Source: Bacteroidota bacterium
GTDB lineage: Bacteria; Bacteroidota; Bacteroidia; NS11-12g; UBA9320
DNA length: 64,000 nt
Direction of reading: 5' to 3'
Assembly: GCA_016124755.1 (NCBI GenBank)
Contig: WGNA01000005.1
Location: 62,001 to 126,000, forward strand
Positions 54,454 to 63,340 of the stretch are shown one piece after another; the stretch's first letter is position 1, and the number at the start of each line of letters is the position of its first letter. The position numbers and the translations under genes are program-made. The notes under the pieces were generated by a model. That model ran no database searches and was not told the DNA's origin. It saw only the letters and a program-made list of their open reading frames with translations.

Positions 54454-55142
54454 TGAAAGTTCTTGCAATTATTCCGGCCCGTGGTGGATCTAAAGGTGTT
54501 CCCGGGAAGAACAAAGCAATTATTAACGGAAAACCTTTAATCAATTACACGATTGAAGTTGCCGTTGCTGCAGACGTGCTTGACCACATTGTGGTTTCAA
54601 CGGATGATCCCGATATTCTGGAACTTGCAAAAGCTTTTGAAGGGGTAACACTGCATCAGCGCGACAACAGTCTCGCGGAAGATACCAGTCCGATTGCCGA
54701 CACCATTCGGGTTCTGGCGGAAAAATATCCTGCGGATGCAATCATGTTGCTTCAACCAACATCTCCGATTCGAACAGTTGATCAGATTCAACAGGCCATT
54801 GCACTTTTAGAACGAAATGAACTGGCAAACTCCGTTATTTCCGTAACGGCCATGAGCGACACGCATCCGGCACGTATGTACTGGAAAAACAATGGATTTC
54901 TAAACTCTATTCTTCCGGAATTTGAGGAATACAGACGCCAGGATATTCCAAGTGCTTATTATAGAAATGGTGCCGTTTATTTAGTGCGAACCCAAGCATT
55001 TCTGAATACATCGAAGGTAATGGTGAAACCATCCATTGGTTTGGAAATGCCCTCAGCTCAATTATTAAATATTGACGAACCCAAAGATCTTTTGATTGCA
55101 GAAGTAATCTTAAAAGCATGGGAAGAGGGCAAATTAAAATGA
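54453..55142 (+). CDS. neuA: CMP-nonulosonate (acylneuraminate) cytidylyltransferase
   Basis: 229 residues. AIIPARGGSKGVPGKNK is the CMP-NeuAc synthetase P-loop. VVSTDDPDI, RDNSLAEDTSPI, LLQPTSPIRT and YYRNGAVYLV follow in the right order. It activates the nonulosonate with CTP. It overlaps neuC by one base and the following dehydrogenase by 4 bp. A second, more divergent enzyme of the same family is at 63337. Confidence 0.92.
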   Translation: MKVLAIIPARGGSKGVPGKNKAIINGKPLINYTIEVAVAADVLDHIVVSTDDPDILELAKAFEGVTLHQRDNSLAEDTSPIADTIRVLAEKYPADAIMLLQPTSPIRTVDQIQQAIALLERNELANSVISVTAMSDTHPARMYWKNNGFLNSILPEFEEYRRQDIPSAYYRNGAVYLVRTQAFLNTSKVMVKPSIGLEMPSAQLLNIDEPKDLLIAEVILKAWEEGKLK

Positions 55143-56062
55143 ACATTTACAACGCAGAACCTTACGGATACAGCCCCGGAGCCATTAAACTCTGGGAATC
55201 AAACGGGTATAGCTATCGGGCCGGAAGCTGGGAAGAAATCGAAAAGACTGATTCTTTCCCGGGAGTTCATATTTTGATCGTACGACTTCAGAAAAAGGTT
55301 AACGAAGAAATTCTCTCCCGGTTCCCGGATTTGCGTTATGTTATTTCTGCCACAACAGGTCATGATCATCTCGACATACCGGAGATCGAAAAAAGAAATG
55401 TAAAACTCATTTCGCTCCGACCACATCCCGAATTTCTCGAAACGATTCCATCCACCGCTGAACACACCTGGGGACTCCTGCTTTCCCTGATGCGCAACAT
55501 TCCGGCAGCTTGTAATGATGTAATAAATGGCAACTGGAACAGAGACGCTTTCAGGGGATACGAACTAAAAAATAAAACCATCGGAATAATTGGAATGGGC
55601 AGAACCGGTAAAAAGGTTGCCAGGTATGCAAGTGCCTTTGGTATGCGCATCATCTACTCAGATCCGAATGTTTCACAGGCTGAAAACGGTACCAGAGTAG
55701 CTCTGGAAAAGTTGCTTTCCGATTCTGATATTATAACTCTTCATGTTCACCTTACTCCCGAAACAGTGCATTTGATTGCTGAAAGGGAAATTGTCGCCAT
55801 GAAGAAAAATGTGTTTTTAGTGAACACTTCGCGGGGCAAAATTTGGGACGAAAATGCCATAACTACTGCTCTTCGAAACGGTAATATTTCCGGTATTGCT
55901 ACCGATGTACTCAGCGATGAATTCGGAAAAATTGAAAACACACCCATCTGGAAATGCGCTAAAGATGGCCACAACGTAATTATTACTCCTCACATTGGCG
56001 GAGCTACCTGGGATGCCATGCATACCTGTGAAGAGTTTTGCTGTAAGTTAATAATCGGATGA
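55139..56062 (+). CDS. D-2-hydroxyacid dehydrogenase family protein (SerA-like)
   Basis: 307 residues from ATG 55139 (ATGA overlap with neuA). Rossmann motif TIGIIGMGRTGKKVAR, substrate-domain TTGHDHLDIPEIEKR, and catalytic set Arg in LVNTSRGKIWDENA, Glu in the following segment, and His in VIITPHIGGATWDAM. This is the fold of D-3-phosphoglycerate dehydrogenase. Position between CMP-sugar and sulfotransferase genes suggests a role in making a modifying group or precursor of the polymer rather than in serine synthesis. Substrate unknown. Confidence 0.87.
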   Translation: MNIYNAEPYGYSPGAIKLWESNGYSYRAGSWEEIEKTDSFPGVHILIVRLQKKVNEEILSRFPDLRYVISATTGHDHLDIPEIEKRNVKLISLRPHPEFLETIPSTAEHTWGLLLSLMRNIPAACNDVINGNWNRDAFRGYELKNKTIGIIGMGRTGKKVARYASAFGMRIIYSDPNVSQAENGTRVALEKLLSDSDIITLHVHLTPETVHLIAEREIVAMKKNVFLVNTSRGKIWDENAITTALRNGNISGIATDVLSDEFGKIENTPIWKCAKDGHNVIITPHIGGATWDAMHTCEEFCCKLIIG

Positions 56063-57078
56063 CCCGTACTCAAGATAAATATCCATTTGTTGTATTCGGA
56101 CCTTCAAAATCAGGAACTACCTGGTTGCAAAAATCACTGAATCAACTGCATGGTATTACCTGTCATTTTCAGTTGCCTATTTTTCCTTTTTCTAAATCTG
56201 AACTGGACAAACTGAATGGCAACCGGAAAACAATGTTCAGTGCTTTTGAAAGTTCCCCGTTTGCAGGTGTTTTTGAAAGTGACGACAAATACAACGAATA
56301 CAAAGACATCAATAATTTTCTGCGGAAATTCCCTCTGAATCAGAAAGGGTTTACCGAGAAATTTATGGATTCTGATTCTAAAGCACTAAATGATTTAGTA
56401 AAAAAAATAAAGCAGAATTATACTTCTGCAGTTTTAGATTTAGAGAACAATCCGGATTGTGTTGGTACAAAGGCATATACCAATATCGGAGAATATTTTA
56501 AAGTATATCCGAATGGAAAAGTGATCTGTATTGTTCGCAATATCCGCGATGTTATTGTCTCAAAACGTTTTCATAATCTTCGCGGTGGAAATTATTTCAT
56601 ACACGATATTAAAACCTTTCATGTGCGGCTTATCGGTCGGTTATTTGGTAAAAAGGTTTTAATGAAATTGTTCAAATCCAACATTAAATCACATCTTTAT
56701 TCAGATGAAGAGTTGGAGAATAAAGGCTTAATCGTAACCAAAGAAGTGATCGATGCTTTCGGAACCGATTGGATTGAAGTGGTAGATCACATACACAAAT
56801 ACAGAGAACATCCCGGTGTCCTGATAGTTAAATATGAGGATATGAAAACCGAATTCGTTAAAACCATGTACTCGGTTTTAGAGCACATTGAATTAAATCC
56901 TACTGAATACAAAGACGAGCTCGAGGCTATGGTTAAGCAGAAAAAAGAGTTTGGTAAAAACAGTTTTTACAGAAGTGGTAAAATCGGAGATTTTGAAAAT
57001 CATTTTAATAATTCAACGAATGCCTACATCATTTCAAAATCAAAGAAACTTATGACAGAAATGAATTACGAATTCTGA
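56059..57078 (+). CDS. Sulfotransferase family protein 1
   Basis: 339 residues. The PAPS 5'-phosphosulfate loop is GPSKSGTTWLQKSL (residues 14-27) and the 3'-phosphate motif is ICIVRNIRDVIVSKRFH. Both define a functional-looking PAPS-dependent sulfotransferase. It starts inside the stop of the dehydrogenase gene. The likely acceptor is a sugar of the polymer or its lipid-linked repeat, to be sulfated on the cytoplasmic side. PAPS synthesis genes are not in the window. Confidence 0.88.
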   Translation: MTRTQDKYPFVVFGPSKSGTTWLQKSLNQLHGITCHFQLPIFPFSKSELDKLNGNRKTMFSAFESSPFAGVFESDDKYNEYKDINNFLRKFPLNQKGFTEKFMDSDSKALNDLVKKIKQNYTSAVLDLENNPDCVGTKAYTNIGEYFKVYPNGKVICIVRNIRDVIVSKRFHNLRGGNYFIHDIKTFHVRLIGRLFGKKVLMKLFKSNIKSHLYSDEELENKGLIVTKEVIDAFGTDWIEVVDHIHKYREHPGVLIVKYEDMKTEFVKTMYSVLEHIELNPTEYKDELEAMVKQKKEFGKNSFYRSGKIGDFENHFNNSTNAYIISKSKKLMTEMNYEF

Positions 57079-57079
57079 G

Positions 57080-58030
57080 ATGGAAGGTCAGTTGTTTATT
57101 ATCGCAGGAGAGAGAAGAAGTGGCACCTCAACCCTTGCCAAATGGATTGAAGCTCATCCGGATGTTTACCTTAACCCAAAACTGGATCAGGCTTATTTTG
57201 TGGATGATGTTCTCCGTGGCAGAAGAGAATGGATGGATGGAAAAATCGATCCGGCGGAATGGGATAAAAATCACTCGAGAGAAGAATATGAAAAACTTCT
57301 GTTTGATCCCAATGCCAAATGTATAGCACGGGGTGAGAAGAGTGCAGATTATTTCTTTTGGAATCCCTGCCTTTCCAGAATAAAAGAGATAACTCCCGAG
57401 GCCAAAATAATTTTGATTTTCCGAAATCCGGTTGAACGTGCCTGGTCACAGTACTGGAACGAATTGGGAAAAGGAAGAGAGTGGTTATCGTTTGAAGAAG
57501 CAATAAAAAAGGAAGAAGAAAGAAGTCAAAAATCGGATTACGCCAGACATCATCTTTCCTACATTGAAAGAGGCAAGTTTGTAAACAGTCTTAACAGATG
57601 GATTGAAGCCTTTGGAAGAAATAACATTCATGTTGTAATTCTCGAAGAAATGATCAAGGAGCCGGTGCAGGAACTTAAGAAGGTTTATTCGTTTCTGGGT
57701 GTAAATCCGGAAATGGGTCTTGAACTCGCCGGCAAACGATTTAATAACAACTGGACGACTATTCCGTACGCTTTCTGGCGGAAAAACAAAATGCTTATTA
57801 AAACCGAATCGGCAATTAATAATCTAATTAAACGATTTGTAAAACTGGCTTACTCTGATGTTTACAAGAGAAGACTCATGAGCCCAAAGCTCGAAAGAAT
57901 CACCCGATTTGAGCAAAAGCAAGTTTCGATGAACCCGCAAACCCGCGAAGAATTGCACAATCTTTTTGAACCTTTTAATCAGGAATTGTCAAAAGTGATC
58001 AACAACCCACTTACCGCGTGGAGCAAATGA
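57080..58030 (+). CDS. Sulfotransferase family protein 2 (heparan-sulfotransferase-like)
   Basis: 316 residues, starting 1 bp after the first sulfotransferase. PAPS loop GERRSGTSTLAKWI (10-23) and 3'-phosphate motif KIILIFRNPVERAWSQYW, where FRNPVERAxSxY is the wording of heparan N/O-sulfotransferases (Sulfotransfer_1). It is not a close copy of its neighbour; the two belong to different branches and probably act at different positions. The stop overlaps the deacetylase gene (ATGA). Confidence 0.88.
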   Translation: MEGQLFIIAGERRSGTSTLAKWIEAHPDVYLNPKLDQAYFVDDVLRGRREWMDGKIDPAEWDKNHSREEYEKLLFDPNAKCIARGEKSADYFFWNPCLSRIKEITPEAKIILIFRNPVERAWSQYWNELGKGREWLSFEEAIKKEEERSQKSDYARHHLSYIERGKFVNSLNRWIEAFGRNNIHVVILEEMIKEPVQELKKVYSFLGVNPEMGLELAGKRFNNNWTTIPYAFWRKNKMLIKTESAINNLIKRFVKLAYSDVYKRRLMSPKLERITRFEQKQVSMNPQTREELHNLFEPFNQELSKVINNPLTAWSK

Positions 58031-58890
58031 AAAAGTTGTTGTACCGCTTGGTCACCGGTTTAAACCGACGTACCTCCTACCCTATGCTGGTTACCGACTG
58101 GAAAAAATTTAACAGTTCGTCGGTATTGGCAGAGGTGATGAATTCGGGTTATTTTAAACAAACGGTTCGGCCGGTAGAACCAGAGCTCAGTAATTTTAAA
58201 AATGTTTTGGTGATTGCACCGCATCAGGATGATGAAGCAATTGGCTGCGGCGGGTTATTAATTAAAATGAAGAATCAGTGGAATTCTACAGTTTTATTTG
58301 TAACCGACGGGTTTCAAACCAATTTCCTTAAACGGTATCCAGATATTATTAATGTTCGCAAAGAAGAAGCGAAGCAAGCTTTAAAATTTGCGAATTCGGA
58401 TGTAGTTTTTGCCGATTTACCCAACGAAGAATTAAATGTTTCGGATAGCGAATCCATTCAAAAATTAGCCGGAATTATTAAAGGTAAAAATCCGGATTTA
58501 ATTCTCACCACCTGGTTTTTGGATCGTCCCGAAAAACATCGCGCCTGCACTATTTTGCTTTATGAAGCATTAAAAAAAGCCGGACTGAGCAGTGAGTTGC
58601 CTATCTGGAGCTATCAGGTTCATAATGTACTTTTCCCCAATGTTGCCGTTGACATCAGCAATGTTGTTGATGATAAAATTTCCATGATTCGATGCTATAA
58701 AAGCCAAATCGAAGGTGGAACTGCCTACGACCGGTACATCATCGGAATGAATCAGTGGAATGCTCAGTATCATCCGACCAAAAAAGATGGCTACACCGAG
58801 TTGTTCTTTGCTCTTCCGAACAAAGACTGGCAAAAACTGATTTCCAAACTCATTCTGTCTGACGTAAAAAAGTATCTCAATTTTGAGTAA
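58027..58890 (+). CDS. PIG-L/LmbE-family deacetylase
   Basis: 287 residues from ATG 58027 (ATGA overlap). The zinc motif PHQDDE (65-70) in VIAPHQDDEAIGCGG and the downstream His in RPEKHRACTILLYEAL match the family, which removes N-acetyl groups from GlcNAc-type sugars. About 55 residues precede the domain. Its place between the sulfotransferases and the flippase suggests it exposes amino groups on the glycan, possibly as the target for N-sulfation by a neighbouring sulfotransferase. That link is inference. Confidence 0.87.
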   Translation: MKKLLYRLVTGLNRRTSYPMLVTDWKKFNSSSVLAEVMNSGYFKQTVRPVEPELSNFKNVLVIAPHQDDEAIGCGGLLIKMKNQWNSTVLFVTDGFQTNFLKRYPDIINVRKEEAKQALKFANSDVVFADLPNEELNVSDSESIQKLAGIIKGKNPDLILTTWFLDRPEKHRACTILLYEALKKAGLSSELPIWSYQVHNVLFPNVAVDISNVVDDKISMIRCYKSQIEGGTAYDRYIIGMNQWNAQYHPTKKDGYTELFFALPNKDWQKLISKLILSDVKKYLNFE

Positions 58891-60208
58891 AACCATCAAG
58901 GCAGATAGTTCTGTTAAAAGTACGTTAAGTAACTTTATCACCAACATCTTTATGACCGTTGCGGGTCTGGTGTCGAGTATAATTGTTACGCGAAATCTGG
59001 GAGCTGAACTCAAAGGAGAATACAACGGGCTTTTACTTATTACTTCCTTTTACGCCCCCATGCTGTTATTCGGTTATACAAACGGTGTTTTGTATTATGG
59101 GATTCGCAAGATTATTGACGTTCGAAAATATTTCTGGACAGGTTTGTTGATCGTAACACTCGCTTCACTACCTATCATAATTCTGGTTTATGTTTTAATG
59201 CAAAACGGTTTGTTGGGAAGTATTCTGGAGAATGTTCCAAAGTCCATTAAATTGTTGTTGTTTTATGTAACACCGTTTGTATTGCTCAATGTTTATTGTG
59301 AACGGGTTTTTAAAACTTTCCATTTGTTTTTAGCATCCAATAAACGATTGATTATTTCAACCATTCTGATGTTGGTTTATTACATCGTTTATTTTTTAAT
59401 TACGAAAACAATCACACTTGAGGTAGCTATGATTGGTTTGATTATCAATCAGGTTTCTCAGTTTATTTTTAATCTGCAATTTATTTATCGCCACATAAAG
59501 GTTGAAAACAAACTTCAAAAGGACCAGTTGTTCCTTCCCTGGAAATATGGGATTCAGGTTTGGATGAATCAGATAATTGCAAAATCAAACGACAAATTTG
59601 ATCAATTGATTCTGTCCTTTTTGATGATTGCCAGTCAGTTCGGACTTTATGTAGTGGGAGTCTCATACAGTAATCTGGTAACTAAATTACCTGAGAGCTA
59701 CATTCAGGTCTTTTACAATAAGGTAGTTGGAAAAGAATTAGAATTTCAGATTCAGATTTTTAAGGTTCTTCAAAGATTTACCATGTTGGTTTCTCTGATT
59801 ATCGGGATTGTGTTAACTGTTTTGTCTATCTATCTGATTCCGCTCATGTACGGAACCGGATACAGCGAATCCATTATAGTAGTAGCTTTTTATTTACCCG
59901 GTGTTGTGTTTCAGATTATCGGTAGATTAAACATCAAATTTTACGCTGCTTTGGGCAAGCCACTTAAAAATTCATTAGTATATGTGGTAGGATTGGTCGT
60001 GAGTCTTCCCTTCTACTTTTTGCTGGTTCCCATGTACGGAATTGCAGGCGCAGCGATTTCTTCCAGTATTGCTTATCTGGCAGCTTACGCCTTTTCTTTC
60101 TGGCAAATCAGTCGGGATTATAAAGTCAACTGGTTCGACACCATCATATTTAGAAGATCCGATATTGCCTTTTGGAAAACACAATTAGCACAATTGAGAA
60201 AAAAATGA
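58883..60208 (+). CDS. Oligosaccharide flippase (Wzx-like)
   Basis: 441 residues from TTG 58883, overlapping the deacetylase by 8 bp. About 12 to 14 membrane helices; the opening (NFITNIFMTVAGLVSSIIVT, RNLGAELKGEYNGLL) is that of the MATE-like PST/Wzx exporters. It flips the lipid-linked repeat unit to the periplasm. This fits a Wzy-dependent pathway with the Wza/Wzc pair above, though no Wzy polymerase is in the window. Substrate is not predictable. Confidence 0.9.
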   Translation: MSKTIKADSSVKSTLSNFITNIFMTVAGLVSSIIVTRNLGAELKGEYNGLLLITSFYAPMLLFGYTNGVLYYGIRKIIDVRKYFWTGLLIVTLASLPIIILVYVLMQNGLLGSILENVPKSIKLLLFYVTPFVLLNVYCERVFKTFHLFLASNKRLIISTILMLVYYIVYFLITKTITLEVAMIGLIINQVSQFIFNLQFIYRHIKVENKLQKDQLFLPWKYGIQVWMNQIIAKSNDKFDQLILSFLMIASQFGLYVVGVSYSNLVTKLPESYIQVFYNKVVGKELEFQIQIFKVLQRFTMLVSLIIGIVLTVLSIYLIPLMYGTGYSESIIVVAFYLPGVVFQIIGRLNIKFYAALGKPLKNSLVYVVGLVVSLPFYFLLVPMYGIAGAAISSSIAYLAAYAFSFWQISRDYKVNWFDTIIFRRSDIAFWKTQLAQLRKK

Positions 60209-61641
60209 GTTCAGAAACTCAGGGTAATTCTAAACGTCTCCGACTAGCCTATCTCATTTCGCACGGTCACACGGCCAGAGGTGCTTTTCAGACAGGTTTG
60301 CTCGACAAACTGAATGAAACTTTTGACGTCCAAATTATTGCGAAACCCGACGCTCTTGAAGCACTGGCGGGTGTGTTGAACCATTCCGGAATAAAAATTC
60401 ACTCCTACGATTACAAGATCAGCCGGGGAGATACCGTACAAAGCATGCTGCGGGCTCACGTGCATCAGAATATCCGCAAGAATCCTGCCTTATGGGAAAA
60501 GCATCTTTGGAGAATTAATTCAAAAAAGAATAGTCTGCCCAGAAGACTAATGAATAAAATGTACTTCTATCTCGGTGCATTTCTAAGGGTTTTTCCGGGT
60601 GGACGAAGTCTCTTCTCTAAACTGGAATCAAGCGTTTATCACAGACCAGACGCGCAAGAACTTTTGAAGAATATCGGTGCGGATATCGTTTTATCAACCC
60701 GACCGGTTGATGAAATGGAAGTTACCCTTTTAGAATCCGCTCAACGATTAGGAATTCATAAAACCTTTTACATTCTGAGTTGGGATAACATCACCTCAAA
60801 AGGCATTTTTCCGGTGATTGGTGATACGTTTCTAACGTGGGGTCCGGTAATGAACGACGAATTAAAGGAGTATTATCAAATTAACGAATCCCGGATTTAT
60901 AATACCGGAGTTACGCATTTCGACATACATTTTAAAGTACGTAGCGGTGAATTGCGAATAAATGATTTGCTGAGTTCCATGGGGCTCAACGATCAGAAAC
61001 CGTATCTTCTGTTTACCATGTCTGCCTCCTATTATGCTCCGACCGAAATTGATATAGTTGAGTGGCTGGCTGAAGAGGTCCGGAATAATTCTTTTGGCCC
61101 GGATATGCAATTGGTAATTCGGCCACACATGGCAAATCTGATGGCGAGTCGTTCGGATCAAAGCTGGTTAGAGCGATTGCAAAATTTAAAATCAGATCGG
61201 GTTGCACTCGACATTCCCGACTCCGAGAACAGCCTGCTGACCTGGTATATGAAACAGGACGACATGGTAAAATTATCGAACCTGATTTACGGATCTGCCA
61301 TGTGCCTGAATTCAGGATCAACCATCGCAATTGAAGCCGCCTATCTCGACCGGCCCGTTATTTTAACGTCGTTCGACACAAAGCCTTTTCCCAAGTGGCA
61401 GTCGGCAACACGACTTTTAGAATATATTCATCTTGAGAAATTTGTTTCTTTCGGAGGTTGTCTTCTACCGAAAAATTTAGAAACACTAAAGACCGATATC
61501 AATCAATACATTCAAACTCCGGAACTTCAATCTGCAGAAAGAAAGAAAACCGTAGAAATGGAATGTTTCAAAAATGATGGTAAAGCCACCGATCGGTTCG
61601 TTGAGAACATGAACACAATAGCCCGGAACCTGAATGGATAA
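60205..61641 (+). CDS. CDP-glycerol-glycerophosphotransferase-like glycosyltransferase
   Basis: 478 residues from ATG 60205 (ATGA overlap); a longer TTG-initiated frame is rejected. No membrane helix. GT-B-like order: LAYLISHGHTARGAFQTGLL at the start, LSWDNITSKGIFPV, and a C-terminal donor site LNSGSTIAIEAAYLDRPVI as in CDP-glycerol glycerophosphotransferases and related GT-B enzymes. The product is probably a transferase adding a sugar or polyol phosphate to the repeat unit. It lacks the N-terminal glycosyltransferase domain seen in some TagF proteins. Confidence 0.75.
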   Translation: MSSETQGNSKRLRLAYLISHGHTARGAFQTGLLDKLNETFDVQIIAKPDALEALAGVLNHSGIKIHSYDYKISRGDTVQSMLRAHVHQNIRKNPALWEKHLWRINSKKNSLPRRLMNKMYFYLGAFLRVFPGGRSLFSKLESSVYHRPDAQELLKNIGADIVLSTRPVDEMEVTLLESAQRLGIHKTFYILSWDNITSKGIFPVIGDTFLTWGPVMNDELKEYYQINESRIYNTGVTHFDIHFKVRSGELRINDLLSSMGLNDQKPYLLFTMSASYYAPTEIDIVEWLAEEVRNNSFGPDMQLVIRPHMANLMASRSDQSWLERLQNLKSDRVALDIPDSENSLLTWYMKQDDMVKLSNLIYGSAMCLNSGSTIAIEAAYLDRPVILTSFDTKPFPKWQSATRLLEYIHLEKFVSFGGCLLPKNLETLKTDINQYIQTPELQSAERKKTVEMECFKNDGKATDRFVENMNTIARNLNG

Positions 61642-62257
61642 ACCGGCAACGTATATTCTCGATGTGGACGGAGTGATTTTCGACTCCAATCACCTCAAGA
61701 TGGAAAACATTCGATTGGCTGCTACACCTTTTGTGAATTCCGAAAAAGAACTCGACGAATTTGTTTCCTATTTTGTTTCTAATAACGGATCACCGAGAGA
61801 AGGAAAAATTGAATTGTTTTTTGGCAAAGGCTCTGAGAAAAGTGAAGCCCTTCTGCAATCATACAACTCCATAAACGCAAATAACCTGAAGTCTGTAAAT
61901 TTCACGGAAGGAGCGTATGAATTCATTGAAAAGAACTTTGGCAAAGTTGAACTAATGGCTTTGTCGGGCGGATTAGAAACGGAAGTACGTGCGCTATTCG
62001 AGGAAAAAGGTATTTCGAAATACTTTAACAAAATTCTCGGTGGGCCTAAGACCAAAAAAGAGCATCTGAGTTTGGAGAAACCCAAAGGTGCTTGTGTTTA
62101 TTTTGGTGACAGCAGACTTGATTTCGAATCGGCACAGTATATTGATGCCCGATTTGTTTTTATTTACGGGTACACACAATTCAACAATTGGCAGCAATAT
62201 TTCGCTGATAAGAAGAATGTATTAATGATTAAGAATTTAACTGAATTTAATAACTAA
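61634..62257 (+). CDS. HAD-superfamily phosphatase
   Basis: 207 residues overlapping the previous gene by 8 bp. HAD motif I ILDVDGVIFDS (nucleophile Asp), motif II MALSGG, motif III Lys (TKKEH), motif IV YFGDSRLDFESA. A helical cap lies between motifs I and II (class C1). All catalytic residues are present. Enzymes of this type dephosphorylate small sugar or acid phosphates. Being placed directly before the GAPDH-like gene and a cytidylyltransferase, it may remove a phosphate from an intermediate of the same route. Confidence 0.85.
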   Translation: MDKPATYILDVDGVIFDSNHLKMENIRLAATPFVNSEKELDEFVSYFVSNNGSPREGKIELFFGKGSEKSEALLQSYNSINANNLKSVNFTEGAYEFIEKNFGKVELMALSGGLETEVRALFEEKGISKYFNKILGGPKTKKEHLSLEKPKGACVYFGDSRLDFESAQYIDARFVFIYGYTQFNNWQQYFADKKNVLMIKNLTEFNN

Positions 62258-62275
62258 TAACAAAAAAATCTAATT

Positions 62276-63340
62276 ATGATCAAAATTGGCATCAACGGGT
62301 TTGGCAGAATAGGTCGGGCTATTTTCAGAAATAACCTCGACAAGAAGTATTTTAAAGTGGTGGCGATAAACGATGTGAATCCCGACAACGAAAACATTGC
62401 GTACACCTTAAATTATGATACGCTGTACGACAGACTTCCAGAACCTTTCCGTGTGGAAGGAGACAATTTAATTAGTCCGGATGGATCTGATTCCATTCGT
62501 ATTACTCATCAAAAATCGGTAGCAGATGTTGATTGGAAGAGTGCAGGAGTTGATTTCGTAATTGATGCTTCCGGTGTTTATCAGAATGTTCTGGATGCTC
62601 AAAAATTGATTGAATCCAAGAGTGTTAAAAAAGTATTTATCACACACTCTCCAAAAAATGTAGATTTTACCATGGTATTGGGTGCCAATGAACATTTACT
62701 GGATTTAAATAAACACCACGTTATTTCTACCAGTATTTGTGATGCAACTGCAATCGCTCCGGTTACCAAAGCCATTCACGAAGAATTTGGAATTGCTCAC
62801 GGATATGCAACCACGCTTCACCCTTGGCTTAACTACCAGAACCTGATGGATGGACCTGCTAGTTCCTGGGCTGTACCGGGTCAGATTTATCACCACTTCG
62901 CACTTGGAAGATCTGCCATCGGTAATATGATTCCGAAACCAACAACAGCTATTACAGCAACCTGCACGGTTCTCGAATCCTACGGAATTACCGAAGAAAT
63001 TATCGGATCATTTTCTTACAGAACACCTACTGCAATTGTGGGAAGTGCCGACCTTACCTTCCATCTAAGCAAAGATGCTCAAACCAGTGACGTGCTTTCC
63101 TTATTCGAAAGAATGGAAACCGAACAACACTGGAGAGTCGTTCACAACAACTGGGAACCTTTGGTATCACTTGATTTTAAAAAGGCAGATTTTTCAGCAG
63201 TTATCGATCACAGATGGACGAACATTATGCAAAAAAGAATGCTGAAACTCGTTCTGTGGTATGATAACGAATGGGGTTATGCTGCGAGAGTACTGGATCA
63301 GGTAATGCTTGTAACCGATAAACTCGGACTTTCTAAATGA
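62276..63340 (+). CDS. GAPDH-fold dehydrogenase with remodelled active-site motif
   Basis: 354 residues. The NAD domain is standard (KIGINGFGRIGRAIF, D33 typical of NAD use), catalytic C155 and H182 align with GAPDH Cys149/His176, and R249 and N331/Y335 (YDNEWGYAARV) are kept. But the CTTNCLAP motif reads CDATAIAP, the second Cys is lost, and the phosphate-site segment STGAAK reads TTAITA. These changes suggest an aldehyde substrate other than glyceraldehyde 3-phosphate. It lies 18 bp after the HAD gene and overlaps the next gene (ATGA). A glycolytic copy presumably exists elsewhere. Confidence 0.85.
   Translation: MIKIGINGFGRIGRAIFRNNLDKKYFKVVAINDVNPDNENIAYTLNYDTLYDRLPEPFRVEGDNLISPDGSDSIRITHQKSVADVDWKSAGVDFVIDASGVYQNVLDAQKLIESKSVKKVFITHSPKNVDFTMVLGANEHLLDLNKHHVISTSICDATAIAPVTKAIHEEFGIAHGYATTLHPWLNYQNLMDGPASSWAVPGQIYHHFALGRSAIGNMIPKPTTAITATCTVLESYGITEEIIGSFSYRTPTAIVGSADLTFHLSKDAQTSDVLSLFERMETEQHWRVVHNNWEPLVSLDFKKADFSAVIDHRWTNIMQKRMLKLVLWYDNEWGYAARVLDQVMLVTDKLGLSK

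Noticed and set aside
62276-63340. Glycolytic GAPDH
   Set aside because: The catalytic motif and phosphate-site residues differ from glycolytic enzymes and the gene is embedded in a polysaccharide operon; kept as a GAPDH-fold dehydrogenase of unknown substrate.
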